A stretch of 64,000 bases of DNA from Locusta migratoria (taxonomy: Eukaryota > Arthropoda > Insecta > Orthoptera > Acrididae), in assembly GCA_026315105.1 (NCBI GenBank), contig CM048755.1:758465301-758529300 (forward strand), read 5' to 3'. The notes beneath the pieces were generated by a model that was not told where the DNA came from, searched no databases, and worked only from the letters and a program-made list of their open reading frames with translations. Below are positions 34,196-45,953 of the stretch, piece after piece. Each line of letters begins with the position of its first letter. The stretch's first letter is position 1. Both the position numbers and the translations under genes were made by a program.

Positions 34196-36290
34196 TAGGC
34201 TGACCAGACGTTCCGTATTTTACGGGGTCATCCTGTATTTTGTTGAAGTGTCCCATTGTCCTGACAAAATAAATATTGGATGCGAATTATCCCGTTTATT
34301 ATTTTCGGTCCCATATATTTTGAAATAAATCATGTTTAAGTACAGTAATCTGCAAAGAAAAATGGAAAATAAATGTAGGCATAATAAAACAAAGAAAATA
34401 TGCTTTGATTAACTGATACTGAATAAGGCACAAGTTTTGCAGTTATTCTGTGATGTGCAGGTGTCAGTGACGAGATGATGCATTTTGGAACATCCAGACC
34501 ACGGTCACGAGAGTGGATAGCCAACTTCGCTATTCATTTAGTCAGCGCCATTTGCCGTGCACTTTTAAGTCAGTTCGCTTTGTGCTTGCATGTGAGTTTG
34601 TTTGCTATCTTTTGAGTGTAGTCTGAGATCGCCGCAATTAGAAGATTTAACCAATTTTAGACTATTAGTTGCAGCTGACTTTTCTGGTGTAGTATATTGC
34701 ATACTTTTATGAGAAATGCCAAGAATAAAGTGTGTATTTACAGACGAAATGAAAGCTCACTTTCTGTTTTTGAGAATAGAACAAGAAATGTAGAAATTAT
34801 TTTGAATGTTGTGTAAAAGTAGCTTTTCAATCGAAAATGGAGTGTGATCTGACGTTGTGCAACACAATGTTGGAAAAAAAAAAATAAATAAATAAATAAA
34901 ATGGTTGTTTCAAACAAAACTTAGTCACAAAGCATGGGTTTTTGTTACAAAATGTGAGAAAAGTGCTGCTATGAAAGATGAAGAGTCTTATTACTTCAGA
35001 ACAATGGACTGCACAGCTGCAATCATCAGGAAGCTGTCTGAGAAAAAATTTACCTATTCCAGAAAAAAGTGTAAATCCACATTAGTGAATGTGTTGGCTC
35101 CATACGCAGTGAATCAAATTTGTGCAGAACTTAACAATGTGAAACATATGTCAGTTGTGGTAGACACATCGAATCACAAAAGTATAAAACTGGCACCAGT
35201 TATTGTTAGGTATTTTGTGCCGAATAAGGGTATTCAAGTTAAGGTGATTGATTAAAGGTGAAACACCTGATGCCATTACAAAGTTTATCATGGACATTCT
35301 AGACAAATACACTCTGAGGGATGAAATTTTTGCATTTTGTGCTGACAACTGAAGCACAAACTTTGGAGGTTCAGGAAGAATGGGACAAAACAATGTTTTT
35401 GGCAAGTTTGAAGCCTTTGCTGCAGACCAACAGATGGAGTAGGTTGTGTAGCACATGTTGTGCACAATGCAGTGCAAACTAGTGCTGATATATAGAAACA
35501 ATTGTAAGCAAAGGTTTTCAGTATTTTCACATTTACTTCATTCGTGTGGAACTACTGACGGAATTTTGCGAGTTTTCTGTAGTGGAATATTAACAGGTGC
35601 TTGGCAGTGTCAAGATATTGATATGTACAATGCACTAAAATCTTATTTCTTGTCTCAAGAAAAATGTCCTACAATATTAAAATCATCTCTGTTTAGGCTG
35701 TTTTGTTACGAGGCAGTTGAAGTTGTTGACATCAACAATAAAGATTAATAAGGCAGCAGATGTGTCTGAAAATGAAGTTTTGGAGCAGTTAAAATTACTG
35801 ATAAGTAAGGTTAAAGCAAGAAAGGAGAAAAACCTCAATCTTTAAAAATTGAATCATTTATAAGTGCATCGCAAGACGACGGCTTGCTGAATGAGTTAGA
35901 TATCTTGGAGATTTCAAGTTTGTTTTACAGCACAGTAACTGATTATAATGAGAAATGGGTGTACCCACATTCCATGTGCTCAAACCATTTAACTGGTTTT
36001 GGCTCAAACATCCAACTCAATGGAAGGCTGTTCAACAAAGTCTTAAAACTTTAGCAGAGTTTGATGGAAATATTTTGCAACAAATCTGTGAGAATCAGCT
36101 CTTAGAGGAAGTGAACTGCATTGAAAATGTGTGGGAAGCGAAAATTCATGAACTGAGAATTGAAGAGTGTTGGTGCAAATTGGTGTTTCATATTCAACGT
36201 ACTTGGATATAAAGATATATGGTGCAAAAATCTGCAACTGAATCTAGTGTGTTACCTCTGTGCTACCTCACTTAGTTGGCTTCTTGTAAA
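34196..36290 (+). mobile_element. Second hAT DNA transposon relic
   Basis: The left end reads TAGGCTGACCAGACGTTCCG, followed by ACGGGG, as in hAT ends of the GGTGACCAGACGTCC type. The transposase relic lies at 34716-36240. No matching right end was found; sequence 36290-36357 separates it from the Helitron. Confidence 0.6.
34716..36236 (+). pseudogene. hAT transposase pseudogene (second family)
   Basis: It starts near an ATG at 34716 (MPRIKCVFTDEMKAHFLF). An open stretch at 34905-35255 includes NVLAPYAVNQICAEL, then VDTSNHKSIKLAPVIVRYF, a block characteristic of hAT transposases (Asp in the DTSNH segment). Later segments include FCADN near 35335, NNVFGKFEAF near 35389, VAHVVHNAVQTSAD near 35445-35490 and NALKSYFLSQEKCPTILKSS near 35626-35690. 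Multiple stops. Usual length is about 600 codons. Confidence 0.7.
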
Positions 36291-36357
36291 CAAATTCATT
36301 CTATTCATTTGAAGAATTTTAAGAACTGCCCAATATCAACCCAAATATGTAACAAAA

Positions 36358-37156
36358 TCTATATCTATAAATGTGAATGTCTGTTAGGTGTACATACATC
36401 ACGTCTGAATGACAAGACAAAGAGCTAAAAATTTGTACAGTTACTAATGTCTACCTGGGGAAGGCTTTAGGCACGGTTTTATGGCAATCGTATAGCTATT
36501 TATCTATTATTAATGTGAATGTCTGTTTGGTGTACGCTTAACACGTCCGAATGGCAAGACACAGACTTAAATATTTGTATAGTTACTAATTTATACCTGA
36601 GGAAGGTTTTAGGCACGGTTTTATAGCGATCCGATAGATATTTAGTAATTTGAAGAATATAATGCGAAATGCGGAACAATAATTACTCTTGGAAATAATT
36701 TTATTGGTTGCATTGTTGCTTGATGGTCGATAATGATAAAAGGGTGGAGTATATTGGGATGAAAAGTATCGGTGTATATAAAATTCTATGTGTGAGTGAG
36801 TGTGTGTGTGTAATATTTTGTCTGCAGCAAAAACTACAGAACGCAAACAAATGGTCTGTGTGTAATTGTTGTCCGAAGTGTCCCGTTTTACACCATAGCA
36901 GTACTATGCCGATAGCTATAAGGGGGTGGAGGATATGGTGGCTGAAAGTCGTCAAATTATGAAAAACTTCGGACTGAAGGCCAACGATGACATTTCCAAC
37001 TCTATAGCAAGAAGGTTACATAAAGCGAAACTTGATGCCACAGACCATATCTTTGGTCTATGCGTGCTACAATGTCTTCAGCTCCTTCTCTGTAAGCATA
37101 CGAATAACGAAATATAAATAAAGTAAATACCCGGTCAACACCGGGTTTTCAGCTAG
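36358..37156 (+). mobile_element. Non-autonomous Helitron
   Basis: The 5' end starts TCTATATCTATAAATGTG with A before it. The 3' end is a CCCGG/CCGGG hairpin (CCCGGTCAACACCGGG, about 37130-37145) followed by TTTTCAG and CTAG, with T after it. This fits insertion between A and T and the Helitron 3' hairpin plus CTRR rule. The 799-bp unit has no Rep/helicase ORF. Two tandem copies of about 136 bp sit near the 5' end (36373-36497 and 36509-36633). Confidence 0.75.
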
Positions 37157-37224
37157 TATTATATAAAATTGTTAGGTTAAGTGAATTGCTATAGTCTATT
37201 GCATGGAATAAAGCTGAATCATGA

Positions 37225-37330
37225 ATAAAAATATGAAGCTGTCCAAGTCATCTTGTGTCATTTTACAGTCACTTGATGATGACACCTTCCCATACTCCAC
37301 AGCATCATCAGCAAAGAGTAAAACATCCCT
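37225..37330 (-). mobile_element. CR1-like reverse transcriptase fragment
   Basis: The minus-strand reading LLFADDAVEYGKVSSSSDCK (37321-37262), continuing QDDLDSF, matches the catalytic FADD region of the CR1-like copy at 32430-32510. Only about 105 bp is present. Confidence 0.65.
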
Positions 37331-37339
37331 GCTTGCCCT

Positions 37340-38100
37340 GATAAAAGTATCAGCTGCATGGCATAATGTACTTACGTGACATGGTGCGGCAGAGTTGGCA
37401 ATAGTCGCTGTGGATGTTGGGACGAATGGCGGTGGCACAATTTTTACAAGATGTGAAAACGAACATGTTAACATCAATTGATTATATAAATAATTAAATG
37501 AAGATTTAGAATCATTTTATTACAGTTTCATACATGCCATTGGCTCCTCGAAACATACTACATTGCCAACCTAACACTGTTAAAGACACTGCGACGCTCC
37601 CCATGCCGCTGATCAAGACTGTAGCCCAGCAGTCCTATAACAATTTTCTGGGGTGTCCTGAGAATACCCCTGTCTGTGATGAACACTCGCCACTGAGGAC
37701 AACACATTGGGTTCTTGTCAACTTATTTTGGTATAAATATGCAACCAGCTGCTTTTATGGATGGTTTTTATTAGTCCACAACTTGTTTTCAAACCAGTGA
37801 AGGCTCATCATCAGTAGATATGTTACAGGAACATTATATTTCCCAACATCCAAGTTTAGATAGATGCCCTGAAAGTGGTTTGTGTTTTTCCTATTCGTAA
37901 ATGCACTTTCACATTCTACCTAGGGCCGTAGCAATATTCACACATCACAGTACAAAGAATGTTCTAGATAGGTAAAAAAAACACCTCTAGCCAAAGTTTT
38001 TCCTGGATGTTTGACATGTGCCATAAGGCAAAAGGGCTCAACTGAAGTCCAGGATACCACCCACCAGTTTTGACCCATGGCATCAGCATGTTGTATTTTA
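37340..38100. other. Unassigned sequence
   Basis: Mixed-composition intron sequence. A segment near 37765-37820 (CAAACCAGTGAAGGCTCATC) has the look of a dispersed repeat, but I cannot name it. Confidence 0.3.
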
Positions 38101-38109
38101 TGAATGTGC

Positions 38110-38310
38110 TTTGATCATTTTTCCTTCTGTTACAAATGTGACAGTACTTTTTACAATACAAACTGATGAATTTACATTTACCATTCCATGTACCCGAGTC
38201 CCATGTTTTAATTAAAAAAAAAAAAAAAACCAATCACTTGAAACATTGATCATTTGTAATGGCAACTTTTTTGCAGAACACCATTGGAAAGTTTCTTTGT
38301 GCATAATGGA
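38110..38310. repeat. Second copy of the 24612-25118 MITE family (partial)
   Basis: It shares ACTTTTTACAATACAAAC, then CTTGAAACATTGATCATTTG, with 24850-24960 in the same order and orientation. Its ends were not resolved. An A(15) tract lies near 38213-38229. Confidence 0.5.
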
Positions 38311-39200
38311 AAGTTCTACTTTTTGAGTATTGTTTTGTGTAACTTTGGAATGTTCCTGTCCGCATTTTCTCCATGTATAATATCACCGCCAGTGACGTCA
38401 TGAATCAAAGTCAACATCTGGTTTCCTGGTCTTCAATTATGACACCGAAAGCCAAGGGGGGTCCTACATTTGCTCTCTGGTGCATTACCAATAGAGAATA
38501 ATTCACATACTTCATTCCACAGGCACACTCATTTTCTTTTTGCATTCCAATGAAACTGCAGATGCACAACTAGACTATTGAAACATTTACCAAGACGAGA
38601 AACATAGACTATCAACACAGTACCAGACTACAGTTGGTGCATGAAAGTATAATGTAAAAATGTGATGTTCTGTAACATCTCCACAGATGAGCCCATAGAG
38701 GCTCTTAAGTTTGTTATGGAAGAATAAAAAAACATTGATAAACAGCTGGTTCCATATTTATACCAAAATAAACTGCAAACTTACACTACTGTTGCAGTTT
38801 GTAATCCGAGAGGGATATAATCAAAACTATATGCTATTGGGTTCTATTACCAGTACTTAAGAAGTACCGGTATTCGAGCCACTCACATCACAGAACCCAA
38901 GCTATAAGCTTTATTAGCAATGCACAGAGTGGCACTGTGTCAAATGCGTTGACTATGGACTATTTCCCTTCGTCCATTGACAAAATACTGTGAGAATAGG
39001 GCAAACTGGCTCTCATATGAGCAATTAATTTTTGTGCTGATGAATGGACATAAGTTCTTATATCTCAAGGAAATTTACTACTTTCGAACTGTGAATGTGT
39101 GAGAATAACATATGTAGCAAACAGCAAAAACAACTCGGTCCATGACCATGGAGCAAGTCTAAAAAGAACACTGTCTAAAATGAAAGTTGGCAACACCTGA

Positions 39201-39202
<2 letters not shown>

Positions 39203-39253
<51 letters not shown>
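39203..39253. repeat. (GT)n microsatellite
   Basis: About 25 uninterrupted GT units in intron 1 of the DNMBP-like gene. Confidence 0.95.
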
Positions 39254-39255
<2 letters not shown>

Positions 39256-39527
39256 AAAAAACTATTACAATTGATAAAACTGTTCCCAGTCCCCAGCCTA
39301 ACATATGGAATTGCCTGATCTTATTTATGGATGAAACGTTTTGTTCGTTAACAAGATAACACGACCGACAAAAAAAGAGTGTGTCATTCTGTACCAAAAT
39401 CGCCATAAATGGTTTAACTTTAAACAAACATACCAACTGACACACTACATTCAGAAATGTCATGTAAGTATAAGCACACAAAATTGGCGAAGTCGGTAAA
39501 GGACATCTGCATGTCGCTTTTAATTAC

Positions 39528-39617
39528 CTGCACAATGTCTCCTTTACACAGTGAAAGTTCCCCTTCTGTCGTCGTGAGAAAGTCGTTTATCACCTTTGCG
39601 ACTGTCCCTTTTTCCAT
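39528..39617 (-). CDS. DNMBP: DNMBP (Tuba)-like protein, exon 1 with start codon (first half of SH3-1)
   Basis: ATG at 39617-39615 stands in a good context (CACCATGG on the minus strand). Thirty codons run to a CAG|GTAATT donor (exon end 39528, phase 0). The exon encodes MEKGTVAKVINDF and then LSLCKGDIVQ, the opening of an SH3 domain (ALYDY-like segment and the GD-x-hydrophobic turn) that exon 2 completes. A domain beginning at residue 1 is a feature of DNMBP/Tuba as I recall it. A three-codon upstream ORF lies at 39630-39622. The assignment is by layout and motif, so another multi-SH3 adaptor is possible. Confidence 0.75.
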
Positions 39618-39621
39618 GGTG

Positions 39622-39630
39622 TCAGCTCAT
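39622..39630 (-). promoter_or_regulatory. Minimal upstream ORF before the DNMBP-like start
   Basis: On the minus strand ATG-AGC-TGA ends four bases before the main ATG. If this part of the leader is in the mature mRNA, ribosomes would meet a start-Ser-stop immediately before the coding start, a layout that can lower or condition translation. The transcription start is unknown. Confidence 0.45.
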
Positions 39631-39659
39631 TTCAAAACACTGTAACTCCCTGCTGGCAT

Positions 39660-40490
39660 AAACAACAAACGACTATTAACTTCTCGCACTTGCAATGGTG
39701 TCAAAACATTACGTTAATACTACTGTCAAAAGTATGTAACTAAATTGCATAACCTCACACCTCTACCTTTGCCTGTTGTTTTCATTTGCTACAGTCTGTC
39801 AGTCTCAAGTACTGCAGACTCATAATGCCAACACTACGACGTTGGGGAAAGTTGGCAAAAACTTGACATTTTGACGCATCACGAAAACTGCAAGGTGATG
39901 CCTGATATTTTTATATGCTATTGAAAATGGACTTTTCCTTCATTTTCTAATACTGTTGAGTGAATTTCTTTGTTTTAAACTTGTCTTCTTCCGTTTCAAC
40001 GGTGATGTACCTAGACAACGAGACCTATCTATAATCGACAAAGCTATTAAAGGAAACAAGTATTTTTTTTTTTTATTTATTAAATTAAGGGCATTACCGA
40101 ATCTTCCCGATAGTTGATTATCATCTGCATTCACATTGGTACCACAAAAATTGATTAATTCCCGTTTGTTAATTATAAATAGAATATAACAAATTAAAAG
40201 TAACAAAAAATTATGTATTGCTGTCACCAGCAATCGGAATTAAATTTCTATAATTTATTATTATTTCTATTATTTATTATTACACTCAAAATTCTTTCTA
40301 TTTCAAAACATTCACTCCTTTATATCTTGCAAATATTTTATGTGTGGAATTGCACGTTACCCAGCAATAATAGTTTAATTGTTTACTGCACCTTTCGTAA
40401 TAATGATAGGCCTAACCGTCACTATAAATACGAAGGTGTAACTCATATTGGAAATTATTGGGTTAGCTACTGACTTTCATATTTGTTTTG
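39660..40490. other. Upstream region of the DNMBP-like gene
   Basis: It probably contains the 5' UTR and promoter. I cannot place a transcription start or a core element. It is AT-rich, with short homopolymer tracts and no repeat I can name. Confidence 0.35.
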
Positions 40491-41249
40491 GTTTAGCTGG
40501 ATACTTTTTTTTTTTTTTTTTTTTTTTTTTTCCCAGTCTCTTCCCTGAGGGGGGAGGGCGGGCTGTTTTATAGCATACTATTCGCTCTTTTCAGCCATAG
40601 GGTTTTACATTTTATTTTTATTACATTTCTTTATTTTTCTTGCTAGTGCAATGTCATATGGACTTACAAAAATTTTACATTATATATAGGTAGTACATTT
40701 TCTTACATCTAAGGTATTTACATTATATACATTGTGCACTTAGGTCGTGCATTGATAGCTATCATTGTTTGTATTGTTTGCATTGGGTTTTCACAATGGA
40801 TTGCACCTAGTTTGTGCATTTTGTTTCTTAGTTGTAAAGGGTGTGGGATGATATTTTTGTTCATTTTTCTATGCATTTCTGCATTTACAATTTTATTTTC
40901 TTCCTTGAGAGGTTTGTGATTCTTTTTTGTGAATTTTTTGTTGTTTTTGCCTGTGTTATTGAGTTAGATAGTTGTGTTGTGATGTGTATTCATGGGTTTC
41001 TTCGTTCATATAAGTGTGGTGGGAGTGTTGTGTTATCGGTCAATGGGTTGAGGACGAGTGCAAGGTCAGGATATGTGTTTTTTGTGTTGTGTGCTATTGT
41101 TTGTGAAGGTGTTCTGTATTTGTATTTTGGTTTTCTGTGTGCTATATGGTTTTTTTTAATGGCCATCCGTTCTTCACAGTTTTGTTAGGTATGATCTCGC
41201 TTTCCGTTGTATTGTGGAGGTTCTTAATTCTGTACACCAAGAGGCTGTA

Positions 41250-42722
41250 TCATCTGCATACAGTCCTATGGTTTTCGAGTGTGTGGCTGTAGTTGGGATG
41301 TCTGATGTGTATAAGGAGTACAGCAAGAGGGATAGTATTCCCCCTGTGGTACAGTACTCCAGCTTGTGGTGTGAATGGTTCTGAGGTTTTGTCGTTTACA
41401 TGTATGATGCATAGGCGTTCTGTGATGTATGCTTTAACTATTCTGACGATTTTTGGTGGGAAACCTAGTTCGAGTAGTTTGAATAGCAAGCCATGGTGCC
41501 ATATTTGGTCAAAGGCACACTCGATATCTAGAAATATGGCGAGCGTGCAGTGGCCGTTGTTGAAGCCTTTGGCTATGCTATTGGTTAATTTCAGCAGAGG
41601 GTCATTTGTCGAATGGTGTTGTCTGAATCCTTATTGTATAAGTGGTAATAGTCCTTTCTCCTCAGTGTATGTTTTTATGCAGTTAGTCAGTATTCGTTCG
41701 TATGTTTTTCCGATTACGTCGAGTAGTGATATGGGACGGTAGAGAGGGGATCTGTTTTTGGTTCCTCGGGTTTTAAGATCATAATAGTTTTGCTTGCCTT
41801 CCATTCGGTCAGTATGATTTCATTTTGGATGCAGAAGTTCAAGATAAGGGATAGTAGGGGGAGCAGGATATGTGGAGGGGCTTTTTGTAGGTGGAGACGT
41901 TTGATTGAGTTGTGACTTGGTGCTGAGTTTAGTCATGGGTGTATTGCATCTTTGATTTCTGTCTCTGTGATGTCTTTGATAAGGGCTTGTTGTTCTTCTG
42001 TTTCTGGTATTGGTGTTGTCAGTTTTCGTGTAAGCTGGTTTTCTACTTTGGGGGAAGGCGTGTATCTCTTGAAGGACTCTTTGGAAGGCTTCTGCTTGCT
42101 CTTGTGGGTCTGTGGTTGGTTCGTTGTTAATGTTGAGGGTGTTGTTAGTCATTTTGTTCTGACCTGTGAGTGTTTTAAACCTTTCCCAAAATTTCCTTCC
42201 CTCTCTAATATCTAATTTTCTGCAAGTGTCGTCCCACTGTTGTTGCCTGTGGGTCGAAATTACGAAATTATACGTTTTATTTGTGCGTTCATCCTATTCC
42301 ACTGTCTTTTAAGGTCAGGGTTGTCGCCACCTCCCATTTGGCTTCGTTGTTGCTTTTTCTTGTCTTTGTTGTTGCTTTTTCTGTCTTATTACGTTCAGTG
42401 CGGATTGAGGAATGGTGGGCCTCCAGTTGTCAACTGTAATGGAGGGAATGGCTTCCGTGTGACCTTTTCAATTGCGGCTTCTAATCTGTCTGTTAACAGA
42501 CGTAGATCGTCAGCGTCTCTGATCCATGTGGGAAAGGAGTGTTCTTCTGTAAGGATGTCTGAGTATTTGGTCCAGTCCGCATCAAAATATTTTTGTATGG
42601 TTCGACTTGTAGGTTGTGGTGGTGGAGGTTGTGTTGAATCAGTAGAGAAGATGATAGGTGGTCGCTGGTAATTGAGTCGCCTGTTCTTGTTCTTGGTCAT
42701 TCAGGTCAGGGTTGATTAGGGC
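41250..42722 (-). pseudogene. Jockey-like RT pseudogene, 3' part
   Basis: Readable segments include DADDLRLLTDRLEAAI near 42450-42530 and a pre-RT linker (42170-41820). The RT part has FLDIECAFDQIWHHGL near 41520, KLLELGFPPKIVRIVKAY near 41430-41480 and a degraded QAGVLYH... block near 41365 (normally GVPQGS). A catalytic ADD motif is not preserved. Several frame changes occur. Confidence 0.65.
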
Positions 42723-43757
42723 ACGGTCTACATCTACATCTACAACCATACTCCGCAAGCCACCCGACGGTGTGTGGCGGAGGGTACCTTGAGTACCACT
42801 ATCAATTTTCCCTCGTATTCCAGTCACGTATTGTTTGCAGAAAGAAGGATTGTCGGTATGCCTCTGTCTGCTCTGTCTGTCTGTATGCTCTAATCTCTCT
42901 TATTTTATCCTCATGATCTCCTCGTGAGATATATGTAGGAGGGAGCAATATACTGCTAGACTCCTCAGTAAAGGTATGTTCTCGAAACTTCGACAAAAGT
43001 CTGTACCGAGCGACAGAGCGTCTCTCATGCAGAGTCTTCCACTGGAGCTTAGCGATCATTTCCTTAACGCTTTCACGATTACCAAATGATCCTGTAACGA
43101 AGCGCGTTGCTCTCCATTGGATCTTCTCCACTTCCTCTATCAATCCCACCTGGTACGGATCCCACACCGGTGAGCAGTATTCAAGCTGTGGGCGAACAAG
43201 TGTACTGTAACCTACTTCCTTTGTTTTCAGACTGCATTTCCTTAGAATTCTACCAATGAATCTAAGTCTGGCAGCTGCTTTACCGACGATTGATTTTATA
43301 TGGACGTTCCATTTTAAATCCCTCCTAATGACTACTCCCAGATAATTTATGGAATTGCTTCCAGTAGTTAAGCTGCTATAGTGTAGCTAAATGATAAAGG
43401 ATCTTTCTTTCTGTGTATTTGCAGCACATTACACTTGTCTACATTGAGATTTAATTGCCATTCCCTGCACCATGCATCAATTCGATGCAGATCCTCCTGC
43501 ATTTCAATACAATTTTCCGTTGTTACAACCTCTCTATATACTACAGCGTCATCCGCAAAAACACTCCCCTGTGGCACACTCGACATAACTCCTACTTCGG
43601 AAGACTTCTCTCCATTAAGAATGACCTGCTGCTTTCTGTTATCTAGGAATTCGTCAATCCAATCACACAATTGGTCTGATAGACCATATGCTATTACTTT
43701 GTTCATTAAACGTTTGCGGGGAACTGTATCAAACGTCTTGTGGAAGTCGAGAAACAC

Positions 43758-45350
43758 ACCTCCGTGAACCTGGCACCCCACATAACGAAATCGCTTTTTA
43801 TTTTATACAATCTTAAAGAGCTTCGTTTGTAGTGGATTGTAGTACCAAAATTTTTGTTTGTAGTTTTTCGAAAAAAAAAAATGAGTCACTCAAAAAATAG
43901 CAAGCACCCCACTTTAACGAAATAAAATTCTAATGGATGATATGTGTGGGGAATCATTTGTAGTGGTTTGTAGTGAACGAATTTTCGTTTGTAGTAACTT
44001 GTATATCCCACAAAACGTGTTCAAAATGGAAGGCGCGAGGTCCATACTGCTGTGCACTGCAACCACTGGCAGCAGCACAAAGGAATTTGTGGGATATACA
44101 AGTTACTACAAACGAAAATTCGTTCACTACAAAGCTCTAGACACTATTTCCTACACATATCATCCATTAGAATTTAATTTCTTGAAAGTGGGGTGCTGCC
44201 AGTGGGTGCAGTGCACAGCAGTATGGGCCTCGTGCCTCCTGTTTTGAACACGTTTTGTGGGATATACAAGTTACTACAAACGAAAATTCGTTCACTACAA
44301 ACCTCTACACTCTATTTCCTACACATATCATCCATTAGAATTAAATTTCTTGAAAGTCGGGTGCTGCCAGTGGGTGCAGTGTACAGCAGTATGGGCCTCA
44401 TGCCTTCCATTTTGAACACGTTTTGTGGGATATACAAGTTACTACAAACGAAAATTCGTTCACTACAAACCTCTACACACTATTTCCTACACATATCATG
44501 CATTAGAATTAAATTTCTTGATAGTGGGGTGCTGCCAGTGGGTGCAGTGCACAGCAGTATTGGCCTCGCGCCTTCCATTTTGAACACATTTTGTGGGATA
44601 TACAAGTTACTACAAACGAAAATTCGTTCACTACAAAGCTCTAGACACTATTTCCTACACATATCATCCATTAGAATTTAATTTCTTGATAGTGGGGTGC
44701 TGCCAGTGGGTGCAGTGCACAGCAGTATGGGCCTCGTGCCTCCTGTTTTGAACACGTTTTGTGGGATATACAAGTTACTACAAACGAAAATTCGTTCACT
44801 ACAAACCTCTACACTCTATTTCCTACACATATCATCCATTAGAATTAAATTTCTTGAAAGTCGGGTGCTGCCAGTGGGTGCAGTGTACAGCAGTATGGGC
44901 CTCACGCCTTCCATTTTGAACACGTTTTGTGGGATATACAAGTTACTACAAACGAAAATTCGTTCACTACAAACCTCTACACACTATTTCCTACACATAT
45001 CATGCATTAGAATTAAATTTCTTGATAGTGGGGTGCTGCCAGTGGGTGCAGTGCACAGCAGTATTGGCCTCGCGCCTTCCATTTTGAACACATTTTGTGG
45101 GATATACAAGTTACTACAAACGAAAATTCGTTCACTACAAACCACTACAAACGATTTCCTACGCATATCATCCATTAGAATTTAATTTCTTAAAAGTGGG
45201 GTGCTGGCAATTTTTTCAGTAACCCATAACTTTTTTCCGAAAAACTACAAATAAAAATTTTTGCACTACAATCCATTACAAACGAAGCTCTGTAAGATAG
45301 TATAAAGTAAAAAACAATTTCTTTGAGTCGGGTGCCAGGTTCACGGAGGT
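43758..45350. mobile_element. Fold-back element carrying a 168-bp tandem array, 9-bp target duplication
   Basis: The ends are perfect inverted copies for 21 bp (ACCTCCGTGAACCTGGCACC and one more) and remain similar for roughly 100 bp (shared GAGCTTCGTTTGTA, TGGATTGTAGT). The direct repeat GAGAAACAC at 43749-43757 and 45351-45359 is a 9-bp target duplication. The 1,593-bp interior has no transposase and consists mainly of 168-bp repeats. A 9-bp duplication with fold-back arms resembles Drosophila FB (Mutator superfamily); this is inference. It interrupts the CR1-like RT. Confidence 0.8.
44075..45240 (+). repeat. 168-bp tandem repeat array with 504-bp higher-order period
   Basis: The marker GGGATATACAAGTTACTAC recurs at 44091, 44259, 44427, 44595, 44763, 44931 and 45099, exactly 168 bp apart. 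Adjacent units differ, but units three apart are nearly identical (44193-44681 against 44697-45185), giving a 504-bp higher-order unit. A partial unit at about 43930-44070 is in inverse orientation. As 168 is a multiple of three, long open frames appear (162 codons twice); these are by-products of the repeat. Confidence 0.9.
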
Positions 45351-45891
45351 GAGAAACACAGCATCTACCTGAGAACCCGTGTCTATGGCCCTCTGAGTCT
45401 CGTGGACGAATAGCGCGAGCTGGGTTTCACACGAGCGCCTTTTTCGAAACCCATGCTGATTCCTACAGAGCAGATTCCTAGTCTCGAGAAATGTCATTAT
45501 ATTCGAACATAATACATGCAGTGCCGGCTGGTGATAATGTGCTAATGTGCTGCAGCACACTGTAAATATATTTCTAAAATTATGTCATTTCTCTTCGAGT
45601 ACAAGCGAGAAATCGCTATAAAATTACATCTTTTCTCTTGGAATATGAGCCAGATATCACAATAAAATTATGCCAATTCGTTTCCAATGCGTATTAGAAT
45701 GCTAGTAATAAGGATGAAAACGCATTTTGGAGCACTCTCGCGCGATAGCTGGAATCCAGCTCCTTGTGCTGAAGTGGGACTCAGCCGCGCTGGTACCTGC
45801 GCAGAGAGGCGGCGCAGTCGTCTGTTCGCTAGTCCGCATGCGCAGACGTGACGTCAGGCCTGGCAGCTCATGAGTGCTGAGACGGACTGCA

Positions 45892-45918
45892 TAGGCCAGT
45901 CGTCGTAGACCAAAAAAA

Positions 45919-45953
<35 letters not shown>

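Noticed and set aside
44193..45185. Two 162-codon open frames with repeated LPVGAVHSSMGL peptides
   Set aside because: They arise because the 168-bp satellite unit is a multiple of three; the interior belongs to a fold-back element and no start, splice or codon signal supports a gene.
44075..45240. Regular repeat spacing that could suggest a CRISPR array
   Set aside because: The units are 168 bp of continuous similarity without unique spacers, in an animal genome.
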